The position numbers and the translations under genes were made by a program. Below the pieces are notes generated by a model, which ran no database searches, was not told where the DNA came from, and worked only from the letters and a program-made list of their open reading frames with translations. This document shows, piece by piece, positions 43,696 to 52,392 of a stretch of 64,000 bases of DNA. The DNA is from CAWDVR01 sp044869805 (GTDB lineage Bacteria > Acidobacteriota > Thermoanaerobaculia > Multivoradales > SZUA-115): contig JBIOXV010000129.1 in assembly GCA_044869805.1 (NCBI GenBank), positions 20,689 to 84,688 on the forward strand, in the 5' to 3' direction. Every line of letters begins with the position of its first letter. The stretch's first letter is position 1.

Positions 43696-44394
43696 TCAAC
43701 TACCACGCCTACGAAGGGCTTCTCGGAGCACCGGGAGGGCAGCCAGATCCTTCGGACGGTTGGCCTGTTCCTTGGTTTCGATCACTGCATCCAGATCTAG
43801 CACCCGCACCGTCAACTCTTGGACGTCTACGAGTTGTGAGCGCGGCTCGAGGTCCTCGAAGGCCGAACCAGCTCCGACGGTGGAGTGGACGTCCAGTAGG
43901 CCCAGGGGCGTTCTGAGCAAATGGACTCGCATCGTGCTCAAACGGTTCCGGTCTGGTCGGATGTGCCGGCCGGCCGGATCGTTGTAGACCGCATCGAGTG
44001 CCAGGAGCGCGCTCTCCAACCGAGCGATGTTGTCCACTCGCTTCGAGTAGAGGATGCCGAGATCGAGGGTGGAGATCGGAGCTCCGTGCATCAGGGCGGC
44101 TGCGCCTCCGACTACGAGGAACTCCACCTGGTGTGTCATGAGGACCGAGAGCATCTGATGAAAACTCAGGGACCGGCTCATCGGACTCCCCTTCGCGAAG
44201 GTATCGACGAAGTCTTGCAGCACCTCGAGCCGCTCCGCGGGGGTCAGCGACAGCATCCAGCGGATCTGGTTCCGGTCAACTCCCTCTGGCGAAATGTCCT
44301 CGAAGGGCTGGTCGCTGAAGGCTGTCTCACCGTCGGTGCTAAGACCTCTAGGTTCGAAACCGTAGGAGGCAGGCCGGGGCATCGCGGCCAGCAT
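43696..44394 (-). CDS. Nucleotidyltransferase-fold protein with a degenerate active site
   Basis: A 232-residue protein. A helical N-terminus (RNQIRWMLSLTPAERLEVLQDFVDTF) precedes an NTase core: VEFLVVGGAAALMHGAPISTLDLGILYS. In active AbiEii/MNT-like enzymes the segment reads GG.A...HG...T.DLDI; here the second catalytic Asp is replaced (LDLGI), so catalysis is doubtful. The rest (LGLLDVHSTVGAG, KEQANRPKDLAALPVL) matches the 'KD..D...L' end of this group. No HEPN partner follows. ATG at 44394 or 44382; the gene starts eight bases after the glycosyltransferase stop. Confidence 0.65.
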   Translation of the reverse strand: MLAAMPRPASYGFEPRGLSTDGETAFSDQPFEDISPEGVDRNQIRWMLSLTPAERLEVLQDFVDTFAKGSPMSRSLSFHQMLSVLMTHQVEFLVVGGAAALMHGAPISTLDLGILYSKRVDNIARLESALLALDAVYNDPAGRHIRPDRNRLSTMRVHLLRTPLGLLDVHSTVGAGSAFEDLEPRSQLVDVQELTVRVLDLDAVIETKEQANRPKDLAALPVLREALRRRGS

Positions 44395-44402
44395 ATCAAC
44401 CA

Positions 44403-45791
44403 CTACCCCACCTCCATCACCTCCGCCAGCGTGCTCCGTATCAGCGGCACGCCCTCCGGCAGCCAGCTTTCGAAGCCGTCGCTCGCGAACAGCTCCTCGT
44501 CGCCGGGGTAGGTGGGCACGACGTAGAGCGGGAAGCGCTCGAAGTACTCGCCGTCCGAGCGCCGGCGGCGGGCCTGGATGGCGCGGCGCTTGGCCGCGGC
44601 GGCGTCGAGGTGGCTGCCGAGATAGGCGAGGGCACGGAGCTGGGCGATCGAGCGCTCGTCGGTGAGCCGTGGCGGCTCGGGGCGGAAAGGGCCACCGCCC
44701 GCCGACCGACCGCCCAGCAGCCGGTCGGTCGCGGCCACGATGGCGCGGCGCAGGAACTCGCGCGGCCCGTGGCGCTGCCACTTGTCGCGCAGGCCGGCGA
44801 GCAGCAGGTCGCCGCTCATAGCGTCGGGTCGAGCGGGAGCGAGCGCGGCCTCGGCGGCCCGTGACTCGCCTCCACGCGGCGCGGTGTCCGCGATCAACCC
44901 GGCGTAGGGGTCGATGGCGAGCGATGTGCCGCCGGGATTGTTGCGCTCGAGCAAGACCTGCGTGCGATGCATCAGGGTGAGCAGCACGGCCGGCATCATC
45001 CGCTGCCAGAGACCTTGCTCGTAGTTCTTGTAGACAGTGAGGTAAGCGTTGCGCTCGAAGAGGAAGCCGCGGTTGAAGAGGCCCAGCAGATCGCTGGTGG
45101 CGCTCGAGCGGTGGTGGACCACGGCCTCGGGCGCAAACAGCACGCGCTCGCCGCCCGACCACAGCCGCCAGCCGAGGTCCACGTCCTCGAGGTAGGCGAA
45201 GTAGTCGGCGTCAAAGCCACCGGCGGCGAGGAACGAGTCGCGGCGCACCAGCAGATTGCCGCCGCAGGCGAAGGGCAGCTCGGCGCCGGCGGCCGGGATC
45301 AGCGCTTCGGACGCCGAGGAGAGCGGCCGGCGGAAGCCGAGCTGGAAGGCGTGGCCGTCGAAGGTCATGGCGCCGCGCGCGAAGTCGAGCCGCCGGCCCT
45401 CCCAGTCGAGGATCAGGCCGGAGACCGCGGCCACGTCGGCCGGCGCCGAGGCCAGCGCGTCGACCAGGGCCGCGAGCCATTCGGGCCGCGGCCGCGTGTC
45501 GTTGTTGAGCAGCGCCACGGCGTCGCCCGTCGCCGCCTCGACCAGCCGGTTGTTGCCGGCGCAGAAGCCGAGGTTGACCGGGCTACGGATCAGCCGCACC
45601 TCCGGGTGCCGCGCGGCGAGCCAGGCGGCGGTGCCGTCGCGCGAGCCGTTGTCGAGCACCAGGACCTCCCACGGCACGCCGGGGTCGCGCTGCGCGGCGA
45701 GCGCGTCGAGGCAGGTCTCGAGATGCCGGCGGCCGTTCCACGACAGGATCGCCACCGACACCTTGCGCGGCCGGCCAGGCGCCGCGCTCAT
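44403..45791 (-). CDS. Family 2 glycosyltransferase (rhamnosyltransferase-like)
   Basis: A 462-residue GT2 enzyme: SVAILSWNGRRHLETCLDAL, VLVLDNGSRDGTAAWL, NLGFCAGNNRLVE, ALLNNDTRPRPEWLAAL (donor/metal site), and FAYLEDVDLGWRLWSGGE with the ED acceptor motif. The length and NLGF-AGNN signature are typical of rhamnosyl- or galactofuranosyl-like transferases. A C-terminal tail of about 150 residues is Ala/Arg-rich. The start overlaps the stop of the next upstream gene (ATGA). Confidence 0.9.
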   Translation of the reverse strand: MSAAPGRPRKVSVAILSWNGRRHLETCLDALAAQRDPGVPWEVLVLDNGSRDGTAAWLAARHPEVRLIRSPVNLGFCAGNNRLVEAATGDAVALLNNDTRPRPEWLAALVDALASAPADVAAVSGLILDWEGRRLDFARGAMTFDGHAFQLGFRRPLSSASEALIPAAGAELPFACGGNLLVRRDSFLAAGGFDADYFAYLEDVDLGWRLWSGGERVLFAPEAVVHHRSSATSDLLGLFNRGFLFERNAYLTVYKNYEQGLWQRMMPAVLLTLMHRTQVLLERNNPGGTSLAIDPYAGLIADTAPRGGESRAAEAALAPARPDAMSGDLLLAGLRDKWQRHGPREFLRRAIVAATDRLLGGRSAGGGPFRPEPPRLTDERSIAQLRALAYLGSHLDAAAAKRRAIQARRRRSDGEYFERFPLYVVPTYPGDEELFASDGFESWLPEGVPLIRSTLAEVMEVG

Positions 45792-47101
45792 CCCGCCCCC
45801 GTCCAGCCGCCGAGCCGCCGGCGCAGGCGAAACAACAGCCGGTCGGGCGGCGCCACGGTCGGGGGCCGGAACGCGAACCCTTCCTTGGTCGGATCGGGCC
45901 CGGGCTCACGGCACCAGGCGACGAGCGGCGCGAGCACCGCCTCCCAGGCGAAGCGGCGCGCCAACGCCAGGCCGGCATGGCGCTTCGCCTCCACCGCCTC
46001 GCCGCCGGCCAGCACCTCCGCGAGGCAGGCCGCCAGAGCCTGCCCGTCGCCTGGCGGCGCCACCCAGCCGGCGCCCGCCTCGCGCATCAGCCGCGCCACC
46101 GTGCCGCCGTCGCTCGCCACCGCCGGGCAGCCGGCCGCGACGGCGTCGAGGAAGCGCGTCCGCAGCGCGAGCTCGCTCTCGATGGACGGCCGATGGGTGG
46201 CCACCAGCGCGTCCACGTCGCGGAGCAAGTCGTAGCGCCGCTCGAAGGGCACCCAGGAGATGGCCTCCACCCTGCCCGGGCTCGTGGGACCCCCCCACCA
46301 GCCCCGCGCCTCGCACCACGCGCGCACTTCGGCGAACAGGTGCTGCGGCGTCGAGGCCGGGTTGGGGTTCTCGACTAGGAGCAGTGTCCACGGCAGGGCC
46401 TCGAGCCGGGCGAGCGCCTCGAGCAGCGTCCAGGGGTCATACCAATCGTAGAGCCCGCCGAAGAGCAGCCGCTTGCCGCCATCGCGTCGTGCGGGCAGCA
46501 CCGGCCGGTGCGGCGGCAGCTCGTCGGGCACGCCGAAGGGGACCGGGGCGATCAGGCCCGCGAGCGTGGGGTCCATCTCGACCCGCCGTGGGTTGAGCCG
46601 TCCCAGCGCGGCCAGGAAACCCAGATAGAAGCAGCGCTGCTCCTCCGACGAGCAGAGGAAGAAGTCGCCGCGCGACATCTGCAGCACCCAGGTGGCGTGA
46701 TCGTTCTTGTAGGGATCGAGGCCCAGCGTCTCGCTGTAGCACAGGTTCTCGATCAGCCACGGGTCGTAGAGGTCGATCGCCACCGGCAGCGCCGGGCACT
46801 CGAGCAGCAGGTCGTTGGCGAGCTGGCCCTGGGCCACGGCGCCGTCGCAGTCGGCCACCAGGCTCGCCAAGCGGCCGCGCTCGAAGCGCCGCACTTGTGC
46901 GCCCCAGGAGCGGGCGCCCCGGGCGCCCCCGGAGGGGGCGCCGCCGGGGAGCGCCGGCACCTCGGCAGGCTCGCCCGGCGTCAGCACCACCACCTCGAGG
47001 CCCGGCCGCGGCAGCCGGCGGGCGAGCTCGAGGTAGCGCAGGCCGATGCCCGCCATGCGGGCGCGCAACGGCTCGCTCGGGAGCAGCGCGATCCGCGTCA
47101 T
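45788..47101 (-). CDS. GT-B fold glycosyltransferase
   Basis: A 437-residue protein: the N-terminal domain MTRIALLPSEPLRARMAGIGLRYLELARRL, a segment DLYDPWLIENLCYSE, and a GT4-like C-terminal domain with LLFGGLYDWYDPWTLLEAL, FLDAVAAGCPAVASDGGTVARLMREAGAGW, an E-x7-E like region. The ATG at 47101 overlaps the previous gene's TGA. It likely transfers a sugar to the surface glycan made by this cluster. Confidence 0.82.
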   Translation of the reverse strand: MTRIALLPSEPLRARMAGIGLRYLELARRLPRPGLEVVVLTPGEPAEVPALPGGAPSGGARGARSWGAQVRRFERGRLASLVADCDGAVAQGQLANDLLLECPALPVAIDLYDPWLIENLCYSETLGLDPYKNDHATWVLQMSRGDFFLCSSEEQRCFYLGFLAALGRLNPRRVEMDPTLAGLIAPVPFGVPDELPPHRPVLPARRDGGKRLLFGGLYDWYDPWTLLEALARLEALPWTLLLVENPNPASTPQHLFAEVRAWCEARGWWGGPTSPGRVEAISWVPFERRYDLLRDVDALVATHRPSIESELALRTRFLDAVAAGCPAVASDGGTVARLMREAGAGWVAPPGDGQALAACLAEVLAGGEAVEAKRHAGLALARRFAWEAVLAPLVAWCREPGPDPTKEGFAFRPPTVAPPDRLLFRLRRRLGGWTGAG

Positions 47102-49029
47102 CGCACCCTGCGTTGCCACCACTGGTGGAGGCGCCAGGCGCGGGTCGACTCCATGGCCTCGAGGCGCTTCATCAGGCGCTCGATCTCGGCGTAGAGGCGG
47201 GCGACGAGGTCGGTCTGTACCATCAAATCGCGCTCCAGGCGCTGCTGCTCGCCGGCGAGGAGCCGTTCCCGCTCGTACAGACGCCGGGTCTCGGCGGCGC
47301 CCGCCTCGTGCTCGGCCAGCAGGCGCGCGTGCTCGCCCTTGACCGAGGCGAGCTCGCCGTTCAAGCGGTGGTAGCGGTCCTCTGCCGCGCCGCGCTCGGC
47401 CTGGAGCCGGCTCACCTCGGTGGCGCGCTCCTGGGCCTCGCGCCGCGCCGTGCCGCGCGCCTCGGCGAGGTCCACCACCTCGGCCCGCAGGCGATCGACA
47501 GCCGCCGCCAGCCGCTCCGGGGCAAGGTGCGAGGCGTGCTTGGCGAGCACCCGCGCCTTCATCGCCAGAAAGTCGGCGCGGCTCTTCGGCGTCTCGCCCA
47601 GGGCGTGGTGGCCGGCGCCACGGAAGTGACGGTACTCGCAGGTGACCTGCCGCAGGTGGTGGAACGGCGTCCGGGCCGCGAGCCGGATCAGGTAGTCCCA
47701 ATCCTCGAAGAACTCGAACCCCGCATCGAAGGGCCCGACCTCGGCGAACAGCCCGCGCTCCACGAGCAGGGTGTTGAACGGGATGTAGTTGTCGACGGCG
47801 AGCAGGTCGGGGTCGAAGTCGCGGCTGTAGGGCAGGCGCCGCTCCGCGAGGCGCCAGCCGAGGGCGGCGTCGAGCTCGTAGACGCCCACCGCGGCGTCGG
47901 TGTAGGCCACGCGCAGGCCGGCGGTCGAGACCAGGCCGGCGAGGGTCGCCAGGTGCTCGGGCGCCGCGAGGTCGTCGTCGTCGAGGAAGGCCACGTAGTC
48001 GCCGGAGGCGGCTTCGACCCCGGCCTGTGCCGCCGCGGCCCGGCCGCGGTTGGCCGGCAGATCGACGCGCACCACCGGCAGCGGGTAGTCGGCCGCCACC
48101 ACGGGCGGGCGGCCGCCGTCGTTGACCAGCACCACCTCCGCGCGGCGGTAGAAGCCGGCGGCGAGGCTGGCCAGCGCCTCGGCGAGGAGCGCCGGCCGGT
48201 CCTTGGTGCGGACTACGACGGAGATCTTCGGCCCTGCACGGACTTCCAGCCGCCGCGGCTCGCCGCCCAGATGCGCCACCAGCTGCGTCAAGCTGCGGGT
48301 CGCGAAGTCCGCGGGCGTGAGGCGGAAGTACGCCTCGGCCGCCTCCACCCCGGCCGGCAGCGACAGGGTGCGGAAGCGCGCCAGGCCGAGGCGGGCCTGG
48401 AGGTAGTCGTGCCGTCGCTGCTGGCTCGCGTAGCAGGCCATCGCCGCCTCGAGCTTGGAGATCTCGGCACTGACGTCGACCAGCAGGTTGGGGAAGAGCG
48501 GGCGGTTGACCTCGTAGGCCAGCACCTCGAGCTCCGCCGCCGCGCCCGCCAGAGCATTCTCTTCGGCAGTCGAGCTCCCGGCGCCCTCGCGCAGCGGCGA
48601 GAGCACGCGGTGGAGCGCGGTGAAGGCCGCGCGGTGGTCGGCGGTCACCTCGAGCGGCGACGGCACCAGCAGCAGGCGCGGCCGGTGCTCGGCGAGCAGC
48701 CTGGCGATCCCTTCGGCCGCCGCCCCGACCCGGTGCTCGAGCCGGCCGTCGGGGAGCCCCAGGTGCTCGCTCCAGCGGATGCCGAGCACCTCGGCCGCGG
48801 CCGCCGCTTCCCGCCGGCGGAGGGCGGCGTGCGCCGCCGGGTCCTCGCCTTCTCCCGCGCTGGCCGCGCCGTCGGTGAGGAAGAGCACGCCGACCTCGGC
48901 GCCGGCTGCTGCGAGCTGCGCCGTGAGGCCGCCGCAGCCCAGCACCTCGTCGTCGTAGTGGGGAGCCACGACCAGCGCGCTCGCCGCGTACACGCGCTCG
49001 GTTTCGCCTGGCGGTTGGAGGGAGGTCAT
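47098..49029 (-). CDS. PIG-L deacetylase fused to family 2 glycosyltransferase with coiled-coil tail
   Basis: A 643-residue fusion. Residues 1-240: a PIG-L/LmbE zinc deacetylase, with APHYDDEVLGCGG (metal site; family form is HPDDE, here HYDDE) and TADHRAAFTALHRVL. Residues about 268-500: a GT2 domain, with KISVVVRTKDRPALLAEAL, DYVAFLDDDDLAAPEHLATL and FFEDWDYLIRLAARTPFHHL. Residues about 510-643: a charged coiled coil rich in Glu/Arg/Ala (LRAEVVDLAEARGTARREAQ). Deacetylation of an N-acetyl sugar coupled to sugar transfer is a plausible job. Start ATG 49029 overlaps the sulfatase stop. Confidence 0.87.
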   Translation of the reverse strand: MTSLQPPGETERVYAASALVVAPHYDDEVLGCGGLTAQLAAAGAEVGVLFLTDGAASAGEGEDPAAHAALRRREAAAAAEVLGIRWSEHLGLPDGRLEHRVGAAAEGIARLLAEHRPRLLLVPSPLEVTADHRAAFTALHRVLSPLREGAGSSTAEENALAGAAAELEVLAYEVNRPLFPNLLVDVSAEISKLEAAMACYASQQRRHDYLQARLGLARFRTLSLPAGVEAAEAYFRLTPADFATRSLTQLVAHLGGEPRRLEVRAGPKISVVVRTKDRPALLAEALASLAAGFYRRAEVVLVNDGGRPPVVAADYPLPVVRVDLPANRGRAAAAQAGVEAASGDYVAFLDDDDLAAPEHLATLAGLVSTAGLRVAYTDAAVGVYELDAALGWRLAERRLPYSRDFDPDLLAVDNYIPFNTLLVERGLFAEVGPFDAGFEFFEDWDYLIRLAARTPFHHLRQVTCEYRHFRGAGHHALGETPKSRADFLAMKARVLAKHASHLAPERLAAAVDRLRAEVVDLAEARGTARREAQERATEVSRLQAERGAAEDRYHRLNGELASVKGEHARLLAEHEAGAAETRRLYERERLLAGEQQRLERDLMVQTDLVARLYAEIERLMKRLEAMESTRAWRLHQWWQRRVR

Positions 49030-51320
49030 TCGATGTAGCCGAGGGCCCGCAGGCCCTTCTCCACCTCGGCGTCGACGGGCGGAGGGCCCGCCGCCGCGGC
49101 CCGGCTCCACAGCCGCAGGGCCGGCCGCGGGTCCGTTCCCGAGCCCAGGGGCCGGGATGGGCGGCCGGCAGCTCGGAGCTGTGCTGCGCCGACCGCGCCT
49201 CCCCGATAGGGGACCGACTCTCCCACCAGGATCTCGACCGCGTTGCCGGGCGCGCCCTCGAGCCGCGCCTCGATGCGCAGCAACCCGGAGGCCTCGCCAG
49301 GAATCCAGAGCCCTTTCTCGAGCGGGCCCTCGGCGGCCGCCTCGCCCACCAGCTCGCAGCGGATCTCCGCTCCCGCCACCGTCACCCGATCGGCCGGCGC
49401 CAGAAAGTACGGATGCCACTCTGCCGCGGGGCCCTGGAGCGCGATCCTAACATCGAGGCGCGAGCCTGCCGGGAGGCCGGAGGCGAGGATCTTGAGGCCC
49501 GGCAACGCGCGATCCAGGTGCTCGGCGATCACCGGCTCGAGGGCCGCCGCAGTCTCGGGCTCGGCGGCGGACAAGTTGCGCTTCTCGCCGGGGTCCGCCC
49601 CGAGGTCGTAGAGCTCGCGGCGCGAGAGGCGGCCGAGGTCGAGGCGCCACAGGTGCTCGATCAGGCCGTTGCCGGCGGTGAACGGCTCCTCGCGGTTGAA
49701 GAGCAGGAGCTTCTTGCCACCGGCAACGGCCGTCGCGCGCAACGGCCCGCTCGCCAGGTGCTGTGCGAAGGCCGGCCGGCGTGGGAGCGGCGCCTCGCCG
49801 GCGAGCGCCGGCAGGAGGTTCATACCTTGCCAGGCCGGCGAAGCCTCGCTGCCGGCCGCCGCCGCGAGGGTCGGGAACAGATCGAGGAGCTGCACGGTTC
49901 CGGCGAGGCGCCGGCCGGCCGCGAGGCGCCCGTCCCAGCGGAAGACGAGCGGCACACGGATCTGCTCCTGGTAGAGGGTCTGGCCGTGCTTCCAGCCGCC
50001 GTGGTCGTAGAGCTCCTCGCCGTGGTCGGCAGTGAGCACTACCAGGGTGTCGGCCAGCACCTCGGGGTCGAGCGCCGCGATCAGGTCTCCCACGGCGCGG
50101 TCGACGTAGTGGATCTCGGTGTCGTAGAGCGCCGTCAGGTGCGCCACGTCCGCGGCCGGTTCGTCGAGCGCGAGGCCGCCGGTGTAGACGCCGTGCACCC
50201 ACAACCCCGAGAGCTTGCCGCGGTACTCGGGATAGAAAGGCGAGCGGCCGTCCACCACCTCCGGGTTGTCGTAGGGGTCGTGCGGGTCCATGTAGTGAAC
50301 GTAGAGGAAGAACGGCCGGCGCTGGTGGGAACGCAGCCAAGGCAGGGCGCGGGCGTTGACCGAGTCGGCGTGCAGCAGGTTCGATTCCGGCACCGCCGGT
50401 GGCGTGTAGCGAGTGGCGAAGCCGCGGCCGAAGCCGTTGGCGTCGCGCAGCACGAAGTTGCCGTAGAAAGCCGCCGTCTCGTAGCCCAGGCTCGTCATGC
50501 GCTCGGCCAGCGTCTCGACGCCTTGCGGGATGGCGTAGCTCTCCATCGGGCCGTGCAGCAGATCGCCCGGGTAGCGGCTGGTCATGTAGGAGACCGCCGA
50601 GGGGACCGTCCACGGCGCCTGCGAGTAGGCGGCCTCCACCACCACGCCGCGGTCGGCCAGCAGGCGCTCGATCCGCGGCGCGGTGTCGCGCGCATAGCCG
50701 TAAGGGCGCAGATGGTCGGCGCGCAGCGTGTCGACGAGGACGAAGAGCACGTTGGGCCGCTCGGGCTCCCCGAGGGCGCCGGCCCGCGGCCCCTCGATTC
50801 CCGCCCAGCTCCAGGCGACTCGCGCGCCCTGGATCCCTTCGCCCGAGATCCGCGGCGTGACCGTGAGCCGCGCCCGATGGCCGGCGTAGCGGGAGAGGTC
50901 GGCCGCGAGATCGACCCAGCGGCCGTCCTCGCTGGCGCCTACGTCCAGGATCTCGCGATCGAGGCCGGAAGCGAGCTCCGCGCGCACCTCGAAGCGGCGG
51001 GCGCCGGGGCCAGACGCGCTCGGGCTGCTCGCGCCCGGCTCGGTGGCGATGGTTTGTGGCACGAGGTGGGCGCCGAGGCTGAACACGGCCGCCCGCGGCA
51101 CGACGCCCTCCCAGGTCCAGGGCGCGAGCGCGGTGACCACCGCCGGGCGGCGCTCGTCGGCGGTCTCGATCTCTGCCCGCTCCGCCGGGCCGGCGAGCGT
51201 GACACCCGCCTCGCCGAGGCCCGACGCCAGCGCCTCGTCGAGACGGAATCCTCGCCCGGTGCCGGGATCTCCGCAGGCGGAGAGGAGAGCAGCCGCGACC
51301 AGTGCGCAGACCGCCCACAC
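49026..51320 (-). CDS. Sulfatase/alkaline-phosphatase-fold hydrolase, lipoprotein
   Basis: A 764-residue protein. From GTG 51320 it begins with a lipoprotein signal (VCALVAAALLSACG). A beta-sandwich-like N-terminal region precedes the sulfatase domain: NVLFVLVDTLRADHLRPYGY, SQAPWTVPSAVSYMTSRYP, YVHYMDPHDPYDNP and LTADHGEEL with VPLVFRWDG. The usual nucleophile motif C/S-x-P-x-R reads T-V-P-S-A, so a sulfatase maturation Cys is missing and a Thr may act as in phosphotransferase relatives. It may modify the surface glycan or remove phosphate/sulfate groups. A reading from 51458 would run through a palindromic repeat and is rejected. Confidence 0.8.
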   Translation of the reverse strand: MWAVCALVAAALLSACGDPGTGRGFRLDEALASGLGEAGVTLAGPAERAEIETADERRPAVVTALAPWTWEGVVPRAAVFSLGAHLVPQTIATEPGASSPSASGPGARRFEVRAELASGLDREILDVGASEDGRWVDLAADLSRYAGHRARLTVTPRISGEGIQGARVAWSWAGIEGPRAGALGEPERPNVLFVLVDTLRADHLRPYGYARDTAPRIERLLADRGVVVEAAYSQAPWTVPSAVSYMTSRYPGDLLHGPMESYAIPQGVETLAERMTSLGYETAAFYGNFVLRDANGFGRGFATRYTPPAVPESNLLHADSVNARALPWLRSHQRRPFFLYVHYMDPHDPYDNPEVVDGRSPFYPEYRGKLSGLWVHGVYTGGLALDEPAADVAHLTALYDTEIHYVDRAVGDLIAALDPEVLADTLVVLTADHGEELYDHGGWKHGQTLYQEQIRVPLVFRWDGRLAAGRRLAGTVQLLDLFPTLAAAAGSEASPAWQGMNLLPALAGEAPLPRRPAFAQHLASGPLRATAVAGGKKLLLFNREEPFTAGNGLIEHLWRLDLGRLSRRELYDLGADPGEKRNLSAAEPETAAALEPVIAEHLDRALPGLKILASGLPAGSRLDVRIALQGPAAEWHPYFLAPADRVTVAGAEIRCELVGEAAAEGPLEKGLWIPGEASGLLRIEARLEGAPGNAVEILVGESVPYRGGAVGAAQLRAAGRPSRPLGSGTDPRPALRLWSRAAAAGPPPVDAEVEKGLRALGYIE

Positions 51321-51324
51321 TCGG

Positions 51325-51447
51325 TAGGGGCGGTCCAGGCCCGGGGATGCTAGGCACCCGACCCCGGGGCGACGCAGGCGTACATCTAGTACGTCGAGGA
51401 GCCCCGGGCTTGGGTAACACCGCAGACCCGGGTGTGGACCGCTCCTA
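51325..51447. repeat. 123-bp palindromic repeat element centred on CGTAC-N5-GTACG
   Basis: Outer arms TAGGGGCGGTCCA (51325-51337) and TGGACCGCTCCTA (51435-51447) pair 12 of 13. Inner segments ACCCGACCCCGGGGCGACG and CGTCGAGGAGCCCCGGGC also pair strongly. The exact midpoint is the perfect dyad CGTAC-ATCTA-GTACG (51379-51393). The minus-strand core ACGTACT-AGA-TGTACGC matches ACGTACT-GGC-GTGTACGC in the element at 29822. It lies in an operon between GNAT and sulfatase, and its right arm supplies the GNAT stop codon (51445-51447). Confidence 0.75.
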
Positions 51448-52392
51448 CGTGATGTCATGGTCGCCCATCGCGTAGAAGAAGCCCCGCGCGGCCTCCTGCG
51501 GGTCCGGCGTTCCCTCGCGCTTGCGGTAGCCGATGAACACGCGGCCGCGGGGGGCGAGGCCTATGCCGTCGAGGATTCCAGGCTCGGTGCCGGGCGGCGA
51601 CGGCCAGAAGCGCCAGCGCTCGAGCCCGGTGGCGATCAGGTCGGCGGCGATCACCGGCAGCGAGCCGGCGAGGCCGCGACCCGCCGGCAGCCACAGCTCC
51701 GCGGCCAGGGCCTCCGCGCCCACGAAGGCGAAGACCGCGAAGCCCTCGCCACCCGTGCCTCGCAGCCGATAGAAGCGGTAGTAGCGGCCGGGCCGCGCCC
51801 AGTAGCGCCAGGCGAGGAAGGCCGCGCTGCGCCGCACGCCGAGCGGCGCCGCGCCGGGCGCGGCACAGGCCTCCCATACCTTCTCCGCCCAGTCGCCGCC
51901 CCGGTCGCTGACCTCGATCGCGACCGCCGTCGCGGTACCACGCGCCGCCGCGGCGTAGAGATCGCCGGCGAGCTCCGTGACCTCGGCCAGCGGGCCGTAG
52001 CCGAACACCCGCTCGCCGAGCTGGAAGTGCCGCTCGCTGGGGAAGCCGAAGATCCACGGCGCTTCGCCGTCGCGCGGCAGGTTCTCCAGGAACCACCGTC
52101 CCAGGGAGACGAGCGGAGCCTTGAGGCCGGCGCCCCGGGTCGAGCCCAGGAAATCGGTAAGTTGCCAGATGCCGCCCTCCCCCGTGGTCCAACGGGCCGG
52201 GAGCTTCAGGGCCCCGGCATGGGCCACCAGGTGGCCGGCGTCGTCCACCGCCACGGCGCTCGCCGCCTCGCCCGGGAGCGAGCGGTACTTCCAGTGCCAC
52301 TCCTCGGCAGTCAGGGGATGGCCGAAGCGATCCTTGTAGAGGTCGGAGAGCTGGGCCAGATCGCCTTCGGCGGTGGGGCGGAGCTGGCTCAC
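51445..52392 (-). CDS. GNAT-like acetyltransferase of the glycan cluster
   Basis: A 315-residue protein with an N-terminal GNAT half (QLRPTAEGDLAQLSDLYKDRFGHPLTAEEWHWKYRSLPGEAA) and the block VDDAGHLVAHAGALKLPARW, where a GNAT acetyl-CoA site would begin. This is followed by a second half with FLAWRYWARPGRYYRFYRL, the FemAB/GNAT-like form common in polysaccharide loci. It would acetylate a sugar or lipid. The GTG at 52392 overlaps the stop of the GT2 gene (GTGA). Confidence 0.7.
   Translation of the reverse strand: MSQLRPTAEGDLAQLSDLYKDRFGHPLTAEEWHWKYRSLPGEAASAVAVDDAGHLVAHAGALKLPARWTTGEGGIWQLTDFLGSTRGAGLKAPLVSLGRWFLENLPRDGEAPWIFGFPSERHFQLGERVFGYGPLAEVTELAGDLYAAAARGTATAVAIEVSDRGGDWAEKVWEACAAPGAAPLGVRRSAAFLAWRYWARPGRYYRFYRLRGTGGEGFAVFAFVGAEALAAELWLPAGRGLAGSLPVIAADLIATGLERWRFWPSPPGTEPGILDGIGLAPRGRVFIGYRKREGTPDPQEAARGFFYAMGDHDIT

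Noticed and set aside
44341..44365. GGTTCGAAAC as a possible tRNA T-arm
   Set aside because: No acceptor or anticodon stem around it, and it lies in the coding part of the nucleotidyltransferase-fold gene.
51321..51458. ATG 51458 as the sulfatase start
   Set aside because: The reading crosses the palindromic repeat and GNAT stop; a lipoprotein signal begins at GTG 51320.
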